Shown here one piece after another: positions 44,075 to 55,686 of a stretch of 64,000 nt of DNA (positions are counted from its first letter, which is position 1; every line of letters begins with the position of its first letter). Below the pieces are notes generated by a model. It was not told the origin of the DNA. It worked only from the letters and a program-made list of their open reading frames with translations, and ran no database searches. The stretch comes from Primula veris (Eukaryota; Streptophyta; Magnoliopsida; Ericales; Primulaceae), in NCBI GenBank assembly GCA_963682055.1, contig OY821743.1, positions 29,250,702 to 29,314,701 of the forward strand, in the 5' to 3' direction. Made by a program: the position numbers and the translations under genes.

Positions 44075-46180
44075 GTATTATATTCCAAGTCGAAAATTCA
44101 TTTTCCAACTCCTAAATAGAAAAAGGGAAATTTCCTCAGTTTAATGTCATTGTCTCCCTCAAAATCAGTGTTCTACCCCCTATATGTATCATAGTTAATA
44201 CTTTATGTCACCGAGGGAGCCATTTTGTGCACTACTTATACGGGGACGAGTTCTTACACGTTTGGTACTTTTTCATATTGGTTAGGAGAAAGTAGTTCAA
44301 GGGCTGTATGGAACTTTTTTTTTTTTTGAAATGGCTGTATGGAACTTATTAATATGTAATTTAAAATCAAATCGTCGGAATGAAGTTAAAATTAGAATTG
44401 TGCTTCATCTTGCTTAGATTAGACCGTATGCCAAAGTCTGGTAGATTTAATCGTCTAGAAAATCATGCCTACTTCTTATGCACTGAGGTATATAATACTC
44501 CAGTTGAAGTTTCTTATTTTCTGATGAATGATGCAAGTGTACCAGTGCTACCAGCAAAGACAGGAGTACATCAGTAGCAGAAAGATGCGTTTCGTAGTCG
44601 GTACCATGTTCCACATTTCTTAAGGGAAACAGAAAAAGAAAAGATACGCATATGATATGGTATATTAAACGCCGAAAGCAAGAGAGCCTTAACTAACCGG
44701 AGAACTGCTTTTAGGGAAATCACAGGGAGCTTAGTGAATAAGTTGTCTAAAAAGATCTTAGAGGACAATTTATGGTGACTTTTATTTTAAGCTCAATTTA
44801 TGTATGAGAAACGAGTAAAATGGGAAAGTATCAATGTATCATAACGTTGAATTACCAAATTAGGTAAAATGACTAAACAATATAGTACATCTAAAATTGG
44901 AAATCTGATCCCATAAATTTTCACACATTGGAATAATTTTCCACACCTAAAGTGATCTTAACTAAATCTAAATTTCCTTTTATTCCAGTTACACAATTCT
45001 TCCAATTTTCTTCTGGCTTTCCCCTTCCAATTTTCTTATCATATCTCTTTTCGCTCCCGTTTTGGAATTCATTAAATTGTACAGAAGAGGGTTTTACTTT
45101 TACATGATCATAAATAAAATTCAATAGACTAAAAGTATAAGGAACAAAAAACTACATCGCAAGTCTTTAATTGTGAAACTCTTAAGCATAAATGTTGTAC
45201 ATATTCCCCTATCGCGATTATCCTATTCCTATACTATTGTAATGAGGATTTTTCCGCTTCCGTCTTCCGATCTACAAAGTTTGACGGAATTAGGGTGATC
45301 TATTGATAGTAAATAAAAATCAATATATTAAAATGTACATAAAATTACTGCGGAAAATCTTAGTAAATCACTTATAGCTTTTCTTTCCGTCACTGGATCA
45401 GACCTCCAATTTGAGATTTAGGTTCGGTCCATAATTGCCAACTCGCAGAACCCGCAAACGTAGTCTAAAATTTTATGTAAAATGGAAAATGCCGATATAT
45501 ATAATAATATATATAGATAACATTTATAGAATTTCCATGATTTTACGATATTCACAAAATATTGTGATCATATACTCAATTCTTATATTTTATGAGATAT
45601 ATAATAACTAAAATTTATATGACTAAATAAATATTTTAATTAAATAAAATATATTCTCTTTTCGATAACTTGATTTCAACATGTTTTTCCGTTTTATTAA
45701 AAAATAATATTGTAAAAGTTCCCTCAGAATTTTACCGTTGTTTATCTTTCGTATTAAAAGGAATAATTACTAAAAAGTAGTGATATTCTAGATTTCACAA
45801 TATTTCACCCAGTTTTTGAATTGTTTCAGAAATGCTTCCGCAAAAAATTCAAAAGACTTGTAATGTCCGTTTCTGAGATGCGTTCCTCGAGAAACACACA
45901 TTATCTAGGCTAAACAGACTTTCCAAATAACTATGGTTCCGTCACGGTGTCACCGACTCAGCGGACAAAGAGGGGGGTAATAAGTGTAACTCATTAGACC
46001 AAAATGAAAATAAATTGAACCACCGCGGAAATATCTATAATATAACAAAAAGGTTAGGAAAAAACTGTAATATATAATAAAAGCTTAGTTTGGTCCTCCA
46101 TTTGGTTTTGGTGTAAAAGTGTCCAACGACCAAAACTTAAAACTAAACACTCTTATTATTTGTCTCTGGCTAATATAATA
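44075..46180. other. Intergenic region between galactosyltransferase and VPS9A genes
   Basis: The first few hundred bases will be the 3' UTR of the left gene. The remainder is AT-rich without recognised genes. The short open frames at 44380 and on the minus strand near 44600-45100 have no coding character. Confidence 0.4.
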
Positions 46181-46187
46181 TAACAAT

Positions 46188-46257
46188 ACTCTCTCTCTCT
46201 CTATATATATATATCTATCTATCTATCTATCTGAGTCCATATATATATATATATATA
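46188..46257. repeat. Compound CT/AT/ATCT microsatellite in the VPS9A leader
   Basis: (CT)n, (AT)n, five copies of ATCT, then another (AT)n run end 20 bases before the VPS9A start codon, so they lie in its 5' UTR or core promoter. Confidence 0.85.
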
Positions 46258-46278
46258 AATAAAGAATCAACGGCTGAG

Positions 46279-49200
46279 ATGGAAGGTTCAGAGGGGTTTG
46301 GATCGAGCACAGCTCCGCTGACGTGGCATGATTTTTTAGACCGTATGCGACAACCATCCGCCCTTGATTTCGTTAAATCCATAAAAAGGTTATTTATTAC
46401 ATTTTTCAATCTTATTACTATTTTCTTATTTACTTTTAAAATGTTTCGTGATTTTTTATTTATTTATTTTAGAACTCGCTATTTACCTGGAAACTTATGT
46501 TTGTTTACTATAATGTGGTGGTGCTTATTTTTCAATCCTGTTGTATTAATATCTTAGTATTATTATCATTTTTTATGAATGTTTATTGGGTTTAGTGAGT
46601 TTTTATTATTTTAGAAGTTGCTATTTAGCTGGAACTTATTTTTGTTTAGTGTAATGTGGTGCTTGTTTTTCAATCCTGTACTATTTCTGATTGAATGCAT
46701 TTCAATTATTGATATCTTAGTATTTATTATTATTATTATTATTTCTAATTGCCATTTTATGAAATGTTTATTGGGTTTAGTGAGTTTTTATTATTTTAGA
46801 AGTAGCTATTTAGCTGGAATTTATGTTTGTTTAGTAAAAATGTGTTGCTTATTTTTCAATCCTGCAGTGTTTCTCATTGAATACGTTTCAATTTTGAGTA
46901 TCTTAGTATTATTGTTATTTCCAATTTCCATTTTATGAATGTTCATTGGGTTTAATGAGTTTTTGTTTTTGAAGTAGCTATTTAGCCGGAATTTATGTTT
47001 GTTTAGTATAAGTTGTTGCTTATTTTTCAATCCTGTATTATTTTGGATTGAATACAATTCAATTGTTAATATCTTATATTATTATAATTAATATTTCTAT
47101 TTTTCATTCTATGAATGTATATTGGGTTTGGTAAGTCTGCTTAGAGAAGTCATTTTTCTCCAATATGGTTTAGCTGTAAAATGATTATTTTTAGTAAAAC
47201 TTGTTGTTTTTTTCACACATCCAGTTGGTAGAATGGTTTAGACACTTTTTAAACGCTTTAATTATTTGTCAGTAACCTAAATTAGTATAAACTTATTAAA
47301 ATGGTTTACTGATAAGGGAAACATGAAAAAACAAATAAAATTATATGAAATTTTAAGTAACAATGAACATTTGAAGATGATTTGTGGTATTAGTTCCTAT
47401 TGTTAACTCTAGAGGTTTTCTTTTTATTTTGTGTTTAAGAAAGTATATTTTAGAGTAACTAAAGCACTGTTTAGTGTTTTAACTTTTAAATTAGGTAGCC
47501 GTTCGTGTGAATATAGATTTTAAATAAGAATTTACTTGAAACAGCTATCTTAATCCATGAAAAGTGGGAAATAGGTGATCACTGTTAAGAGGTATCATAA
47601 GTAACAAGGAAAATGAGAAGAAAGTTTGTATTTTCCTAATATTGAGTGACTAAAAAGGGAAAGATCACTATTATTTGGGAAATCTATAGAGGAAATGGGT
47701 GGGAAATAAACTACATTCTTACCAGCCCTGCTTTTCTTGGGTTCATTTACTTTTAAAATTTTCTCAAGGTTCATAGCTTGCTATATTTGCTCATGCTATC
47801 TTGAGTTACCTAGAAAAAAGCATTTGAATTAATAGTCTGGAGAAAAATTTGTCTAACACTGATTTTCGAAGAAAACAAATACTTCTTTTATTCTGAAATG
47901 CATCATAATACTATGGTTTCTTCCTGCCATGCTTGGGTAATTCAGGTCAGGTTTTTTTGTTTTTGTTTTCTGTAGTTAGTAGTATGTTTCTAGGAACAAT
48001 GAATTACTGAATTGTAGGGGGAAAGATATTTACCTTATCAACTTAATAATTTGATCTGGTATACATGTCCCTGGAAACAAGTATAAGTTATATTTCCAAA
48101 AGAAACGAAATTATGCCGCATTTGAAGTTCACTATTATTTGAAGGTCACAATCATGTGATATAGACTGATAAAATTGCTTTATATGTTGCAGTTTTATAG
48201 TGTCTTTTTTGAATAATCCTCCGGATCCAGAGAGAGATAGTGGTGCTGTACAAGAATTTCTTGGAAACATGGAGGTGGCTTTTAGGGGTCACTCACTTTG
48301 GGCTGGTTGTTCAGAAGAGGAATTAGAAAGTGCTGGTGAAGTGAGTCAGCCTTTTTATTTTACCACTTTTAATGGATGATAAAAGAAATGTGAAGAATAT
48401 TGCTTTTGTATACCAACCTATTGACTTTAATAGTAATTAGTGTTCCCTCCGCTTCATTTTACTTGTCCACTACACAAATACGTGCATTTTGAGATGCAAA
48501 TAATCCGCCAATTCGCAGAAAGTCGAATAAATGGCACCGGCCTATCAAAGTTTATAAATTGGGTAAATATTCAAACAATTGGTACATCGCCAAAATTTAT
48601 GAGTGTTATTTTTGTTTAGGTTTTATCGTTGGTGACACCAACTTGGTGTACTAGTTGTTCAGTAGAGCGGCGGTTAGTACACAAGCTCGATCAAACATTT
48701 AGTACATAAATAGTGCTCATGATATAAATTTTCTATGCTGCTGTAAGTAAAATGTGCAATTTTATATTGGTGACTAACTTGTGAAATTTAATAGCATGCT
48801 GTCTTAATTGTTATGAACCTATAGGTTGGTTAAAAAAGGGATATTTTCCCTTCTTTTGTGAAGCTCAACGTTGTTATTCCGATAATGCGGATTTTTGAGA
48901 AGCTTCAGAATTTTTCTTTATAAGTATGAAAAAAAATCTTATATGCAATAAGAGAGAGAGAGAGAGGAGGGAAGCACCTAAAAATGAAGTAATCATAAAT
49001 AACTGATCTATTTAAATCATTGTCTATTGTGCTTTTCTGTTTCTTATTGATTGCAAAGTTGTCTACATCATAGCTAATGTTGGTTTCGTCAAAGGGTAAA
49101 ATTGTTAACTCTAGTCACTATTGATAACAGCTAAAAGTACTTTTTTTTATAGTCTTATCTTATTTGGATATTTGATCTTAACCTGCATATAACTAGATCT

Positions 49201-52200
49201 AAGTGTTGCCTTGGAATGATGTTTTCTGAAAAAACTTCCTTAATAAATTCCTGGAATTATATTTATCTAATCTTTAAATTTCTTTTGGGGACAAGTTATC
49301 TATCCTCTGCTCTTCTGCTTTTTTTTTAAAATATATCACAATGACGCAATTTAAAGTTTCAGTCAGCTGTCATCTCCATTTCTGATTAAAGGAGAATATA
49401 GAGGCAACCATCCAAATGTTTACACAGTGCTTTGATAAGTTTCATTGAATTTCAATGAGGTTATCAGGTTAGCAATGGTCTAATTGGACCTAAAGTTGAA
49501 CAACTCCACCAAGGTTTCTTATCCGTTACCTTGAAGTTAAAAAAAAACTGATTCTGTTGAAAAAGAAATGTATTGATCCAAGGGACTGACTGCTTTCTTA
49601 GTCTATTAGAGATGTAAAATTTGTTCTCAATCAGTTGATTATCCTTGATGACTTTCCAACTACTACCGAATCTGTTAGTGTAAACGTTTTTATAACTTAT
49701 TTCCAACTGCTACATAAGTGTCAATTTTTTTTATAATTCTAGATTATCGTTTCTAAGTGTTTCTCAGCCAGGTTGAATCTAGGAGTTGGTTTGAGACCAG
49801 AGGTAATGAAAATGGGAAAAAGTTGAAAAACAAATTTGGTAAAACCAGCTCAGCCCTTTTTTTGTCATACGCGGGTCAAGAGGCATCTACTTGATATATA
49901 GATCTTATATCATTACTTGAGTCCTAAAACAATTTGTGTGACACGTTGTATATCATAGGCGTATGAATCGTTCTTGGTGTAATACGCTCTCTTGCAAGTT
50001 GCTGATAGTTTCAAGATGTTACTTCTACCTGTTGTTTATTATTTTTCTATGACACATACTTCGTTGTTGCACAGGGACTCGAGAAGTATGTAATGACAAA
50101 GTTATATAACCGTGTATTTGCTTCAGCTTCAGATGATGTGAAAAGTGACGATGAACTGTATGAGAAGATGACTTTGATTCAACAGTTCATACGGCCAGAG
50201 AATTTGGATATTAAACCAACGTTTCAAAATGAAACATCATGGTTGGTGAGTCTATGAATAATTCCTAAAAGTGAATAGTTCTATATGATTGTGATCAGCA
50301 ATAAAAGCTGAATATTTTAATAGCCATAACTAGATTCGTTTAAAGAATACTGATATATATCAACCAATTTCTTCCCAAGAAAGTATCCTGAAGGGACCAT
50401 TTGTGTAATTTCTGAAGTTGCACGAATGGTCCCTCCAGGGTACTTTCTGAGTAGTTTTAGATGCAGTTAGAAGTTCCCTTATTTAAAATATATTTGATCT
50501 GATAGTTTATACTTTATACTAGATACATACATTTGGTAGTGTTATGTCTTTTTCGATATCGTTTTCTAATCAGTTCGGCTATAAGTTTTATCAGTACTGT
50601 TGAATGTTGTAGTTTTTTTTTCCCAAAATTGAATTTTGTATCTGATTGTTAATTGTTTTCCCATGGTTAGAAGCTCTATCTGCCTCTTGAATATTTTTCC
50701 TTTTTCGTGATCCAAATTTTGATCTGATAATATATACTAGATACATACTTTTGGTAGTGCTATGTCTTTTTCGATATCGTTTTCTAATCCAGTTCGAGTA
50801 TAAGATTAATCAGTACTGTTGAACGTTTTAGTTTTTCTCCCAAAATTGAATTTTGTGTCTGATTGTTAATTGTTTTCTCATGGTTAGATGCTGGATCTGC
50901 CTCTTTAATATTTTTCCTTTTTTGTTTTTAAATTCAGCTTGCACAGAAAGAATTACAAAAGATCAATATGTATAAGGCACCAAGAGACAAACTTGCATGT
51001 ATACTGAACTGTTGCAAGGTCATCAACAATTTGCTGCTTAATGCTTCCATTGCATCAAGTGAGAATACCCCCGGGGCCGACGAATTTCTACCTGTTCTCA
51101 TTTTTGTTACAATTAAGGTAAGGTCAGTATGATTAAATCCTTGTGTTTCATTATATGTACTGTATGTTTTTTGAATTTATAAAGTTGAAAAGTATTTATT
51201 TACTTGATTTAAGCTGGGAGTTATTTGACTTATCTGGAAAAACCACGAAGCTAAACTTGGGTTAACAAGTGTGTTTGACCTTGCATTTTAAATGGTTGAG
51301 CAATAAAAGTAGGCCTGAGACAAACTTATTTATACAACCTAGTCATGCAGAGCTGCAAAGCTATCAATTTATACACCCGGAAAGGATTTTTTACTTGATT
51401 TAAGCCGGAGTTATGTGACTGTTTGGAAAACCACAAAGATATCAGAGTCTTCGAGAATATATAATTTTGGGTATGAAATCTACTTTCAGTAATGAAAGAC
51501 TCATCTGACAAAAGAATTTCCAGAAATTCCATTTTTTTTCTATTTCTAAAAAGCACTTAATTTCTTGATGTCAAAATAGGATTAGGATATGTGGCATACC
51601 CCCTTTTACCCAAAAAAATGATAAAACTGTCAAGCATGTCAAAGTAGACTTACATGTCAGCACGAGCCCTTAGTTGCAGTTTGCTGTATGGCAGAAGCGA
51701 GTTCCTTGATTTAACTTGTCAGAAGACCAATAGGAGTAATTTATTTACTATTTTGTATATCGACTATCTCATTGCAGTATTATTTTGAGGGCTGTTTTTA
51801 TGGTTTCATATTTTCTTCTTCAATCTGGAGGAGTCTTTTTTGTCGCCAGATGTCTGCAGTCATAATCTTCTGTGCATATGTTTGTCATTCACAAAATGCA
51901 TCCAAATATAAGTCACCTAGACTTGTTCCCCCCCCCCCCCCCCCCCCCCTCTCTTTGTATCTGATTTAGAAGAACCAGTAAGATGCAACAACCGGTATAA
52001 AAGATAGAAAAATATGTCCGCTGTATCCCTCTGAGAATCCTGCTGTGAGTTTTAAAATTCCATCTTTGGAGTAACATGTGATGAGAAAAGTCTGCTAAGA
52101 CAGATCATTGCTTTGATTTTTTTAATCTTTCAAGTTGGTATGATTTCATGGTTATTATGCTTAGGACATGATTTATTTCATTTATAGAGATATTCCTTAC

Positions 52201-53063
52201 AGTTATACTAAAATGCTGATTCTCGATATTCTTTTGTGTAATTGTTGCAGGCTAATCCTCCACAACTGCACTCAAATTTGTTATACATACAACGTTATAG
52301 GCGACAATCCAAGTTAGTTGGAGAAACATCTTACTACTTCACAAACATGCTCTCTGCAGAGTCCTTCATTCAAAATATAGATGCCAATGCCATTTCGATG
52401 GAAGAAACTGAATTTTCAAATAATATGGAATCAGCACGAGCCCTCATGACGGGCCTTTCAGCAAAAGATTCTAACCCAGATTCCATCAAACGAGAAGAAT
52501 CAAGTTCGACGATAGATCAAGATTCTTATCTGAAACCACAAATTTCTACAAGAGGACCCACCGAAAAAAATTTGAGTAAACCTAACATGCACAGAAAAGA
52601 TGAAAAATCACTAAACAAGGACCCATCTCTCTCTGATTTAGAAGACAAAGGAGCATCTATGCTACTGAAAGATGATCAAGCCAGCCGTACTTTTCATGAT
52701 TTTCCTTATTTGTTCTCTCAATCCGGCGATTTAACGATAAACGATGTGGAAAAGCTTCTACAAAATTATAAGCAACTAGTTTTCAAGTATGTTTGTCTTT
52801 CTAAAGGAATGGGTGTTAAATCACCTACACCTCCTTCGTCACTTTTGCAAAGTCAACCACTGGATCAAAGTGAAAATGTCAAAGAATCTGAAGATGTCGA
52901 AGAAGTGGAACCGAAAAATGAAACAGATAAAGAACTTGATAAGCTGAATAGTGACTTGAATGGTATCTCGTTGATTAGTGTTGGAAATGAAGAAAGCAAT
53001 GTACCCTGGGATGAAGCATTATCATCTCAAGGGGAGGTGAATTATGAGACCTCCAGCAATTAA
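46279..53063 (+). CDS. VPS9A: VPS9 domain protein, Rab5 guanine-nucleotide exchange factor, complete
   Basis: Five exons: 46279-46388, 48193-48340, 50075-50245, 50938-51117, 52251-53063. Phases agree, giving 473 aa (Arabidopsis VPS9A is about 520). The N-terminal helical region starts LTWHDFLDRMRQPSALDFVK. The VPS9 domain spans roughly residues 87-240, with the catalytic patch GADEFLPVL (D191, P195) and NLLYIQRYRRQSKLVG. The C-terminal third is acidic, Ser-rich and poorly conserved, with a plant-type motif (LTINDVEKLLQNYKQLVFKYV). Family knowledge: plant VPS9A activates Rab5 members (RHA1, ARA7, ARA6) on endosomes for vacuolar transport. Introns are long (0.7-1.8 kb); intron 1 holds a minisatellite and intron 4 a run of 22 C. 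No damage is seen. Confidence 0.95.
46450..47137 (+). repeat. Four degenerate tandem repeats of 140-186 bp in VPS9A intron 1
   Basis: Units starting near 46450, 46599, 46785 and 46961 share the order GCTATTTAGCTGGAA, TTATGTTTGTTTAGT, TTGCTTATTTTTCAATCCTG, AATATCTTAGTATTATT, TATTGGGTTTAGTGAGTTT. They differ by substitutions and small indels, so the array is old. Confidence 0.85.
51928..51949 (+). repeat. C22 homopolymer in VPS9A intron 4
   Basis: Twenty-two consecutive C followed by a short CT run, in an otherwise AT-rich intron. The exact length may be affected by sequencing. Confidence 0.9.
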
Positions 53064-55320
53064 TTTTACATTTCGCATCAACTCTCAGACACTTGGGCTT
53101 CATTTTGATATGGTATAGAAACGTTTTGAGATGTGACATGTCATATTTATTTGATAAACGTCCGGTGTGTCATATTCGAGAACATGACGGAATCATCGTG
53201 ATACAACTTCAATGGCAGGTATAAAGAGGAGATGATCAGTCACATAGAAATTAGGAACTGAATTTTTTTGTACCACCAGATATGATGCCTTTTTCCTACT
53301 TCAGTTTTCTTTTTTCTTTCTAAAAAAAATGTCCGGTCCCGGGTCTTTTCTCTGCTGCTTTTCCCACAAGGAATAACTCTTGTGGTCTTGTACATTATTG
53401 GAACTGTGTTTTTAGTTTATTTATTTTGATTTTGATCTCCTTCCTTTGGTGCGTATTCTTCTTTCTTAACTGATATGACCAGTTTTCTCACTGTTTGGAG
53501 GCAATGAATTAGAGGATCGAACTGAAATAATTATGTTTTCATCTTGAATGCCTTCATTTTATAAAATAGAAGGGAGACAAAACAAAGCTTTTCAACTTTA
53601 GTTAACCACAAACGTCCCAAAATTTCGTTGATCAACAGGGGTGTATACCTGCCACAGGGTGTAAAGATAAAATATTTTTGAAGTTGAAAATTGGCAGATG
53701 CTATTATTCCGTTTGTAGTTCAATGAAGGAAAAGAAATATGCATTTAATATGTACGTGATTTAACGTGAATATGATAATATACTAAGCATCGTTTGGTTG
53801 CATCTTTTTTGGGCATGGGACTAAGAAGCCGGAGTGGAGTAAGCTCGGGTCTACAGTTTAGAAATGTGTATTTCATATCTCGTTGAATCCAATGTTGGAG
53901 TCCCACTCGTGTCTATTCGCATCTCGCCTTTGGTTAACTTTGGTAGCATGCATCTATCAAGATTTGTCAACATTTACCATTATATCCTTTTTAACACTTT
54001 CACTTTACATACATCCATAATTAGAAGCATACAAAAATAAAATAAAATATGCCATTAATAAGTACTAATCATTAAAAAAAAAATGAACATTCATGAAAAA
54101 AAAAACGTCTTTAAAATTTTGTATATACTACTACAATAAGGCCTTGTTTGGTAGCACCATGGACAAGACCGGTTTTTTTGCCCGTGTGCACGCACCGGGT
54201 CCAAAAATATTTAGGGTCCAACTATCAAGAAGGGTATATATATTTATATATGTAACATTGTATCTATATAAATATATTTATTACACTTTTAAAATAACAT
54301 GATGTGACGTGTACAAGTTGACAAATAATTTTATTCTAACGAAGAGCTAACAAGTTCGAACATCATGTCCTAATAATAATTAGATTTTTGGGTTATCAAG
54401 TTCATTTTTAAACTATAGTTCCAAATTTTCAAACAATGTACTATTTGGTCTGTACATTATATGTTGCTATATAAAAAGTTTTCAATTTTGAAAAATTTGT
54501 AAACTTTGTTAAATGGTTAAATGCAATTGCAAAAACTTAATCCATTATAAAATTTTCTTATGCTAATTTAACCTTATCAATACTTTTGTTATGTAATAAA
54601 CGATGCGAAATGTTTAATGCTTTGATCTACTCCTAATAATTAAAAAGTTAGAAGTCGATAATATATGTTGGAATGGGATAATAACAAATGGAAATTATAA
54701 AAGCTATCATAATATATCGGCGTACGTTCACTTAGTAGTGAAAGCTTATTTTGATTATTGTCCTTGAAAATTCCTTTGTTTACAAACTATATTATTTCGA
54801 GGTTATTTTTTTTTTTTTTTAGATATGACCAAAAAACCTTAAAACCGGTCCTGACCATTGAAGTCGGATTGGATTATTAGTGGGGTGATGATAATGATTA
54901 TCATACAATCCAGAATCCAGGGTATAGGGACCCTTGAGATGAAAGTAGTTCTAAAAAAGTGTATTATGTACTAATGATGTTGTTAAATCGACTTTTAAGA
55001 GAAACAAATTTTATTATTTAATTCTTAAAGGAGAATTGGTAGAAAAACTAAAAGTGTAGATCAATTGTTGAAATTTATGCAAGTGTATTTTCCATGTTCC
55101 TAAAAGCTGGCACCCAAACAAAAGTGGAAATTTCGTGTGCTTTTTAAGTGATATGGAATATTTATTCCAAATTTAGCTTTTGGTAAATGTGACACGTACT
55201 CTCTCACCCACGAGTCTTAGTAACAGTATAGTGTTACAAAAATATAAAAATATCTTGTCATAAAGTCTCATTTAAGTTATTTAATTCCAACCGCCTCTTT
55301 TCTTTCCGTGCCTGCATATA
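53064..55320. other. 3' region of VPS9A and intergenic spacer
   Basis: The probable VPS9A 3' UTR extends some hundred bases. Around 53780-53960 and 54140-54220 there are sequences beginning like hAT or Harbinger-type MITE ends (CGTTTGGTTGCA; GGCCTTGTTTGGTAGCACC), but I could not pair their ends. Otherwise nothing is seen. Confidence 0.4.
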
Positions 55321-55328
55321 ACGCCAAT

Positions 55329-55558
55329 TCTCTTTCTCTCTCTCTCTCTCTCCCCGATAACGATATATATATATATATCTATATATCTATATCTGTCTAC
55401 ACGTTATTACTCGAATAACGGATCAATAATAATAATACAATATAAACATACAAAACAAATACTACTCATAAAATAAAGTACTAATAAACATAAAATAAGC
55501 CCTAACCCTACCCGCTAATTCCCAATCTCCCCCTTTCTTTCTCTCTCTCTCTCTCTAT
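55329..55558. repeat. CT and AT microsatellites in the PHD gene promoter/leader
   Basis: (CT)n at about 55331-55353 and again at 55540-55557, with (AT)n between them, lie within 350 bases upstream of the PHD gene start. CT-rich leaders are common in plant 5' UTRs. Confidence 0.75.
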
Positions 55559-55650
55559 AATTACATATATTTACTATATTATAATATTACGATTGGATAT
55601 ATCTTCAATCGATTAGATTAGAAATCGATTAGAAGCTAGGGTTTTCGGTG

Positions 55651-55686
55651 ATGATATTCAACGGCGGTGCCGGCGGCGGCGGATGA
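55651..55686 (+). CDS. Upstream ORF overlapping the PHD gene start codon
   Basis: An 11-codon frame (MIFNGGAGGGG) starts at 55651. Its TGA (55684-55686) overlaps the main ATG (55683-55685) in the arrangement ATGA. A ribosome that terminates here could reinitiate at the main start, or the uORF could dampen translation. There is no expression evidence. Confidence 0.5.
   Translation: MIFNGGAGGGG

Noticed and set aside
44380..45124. Small frames downstream of the galactosyltransferase gene
   Set aside because: Low-complexity, AT-driven, no domain, no promoter layout.
46618..46938. 106-aa hydrophobic frame in VPS9A intron 1
   Set aside because: It is made of the T-rich tandem repeat units in the intron.
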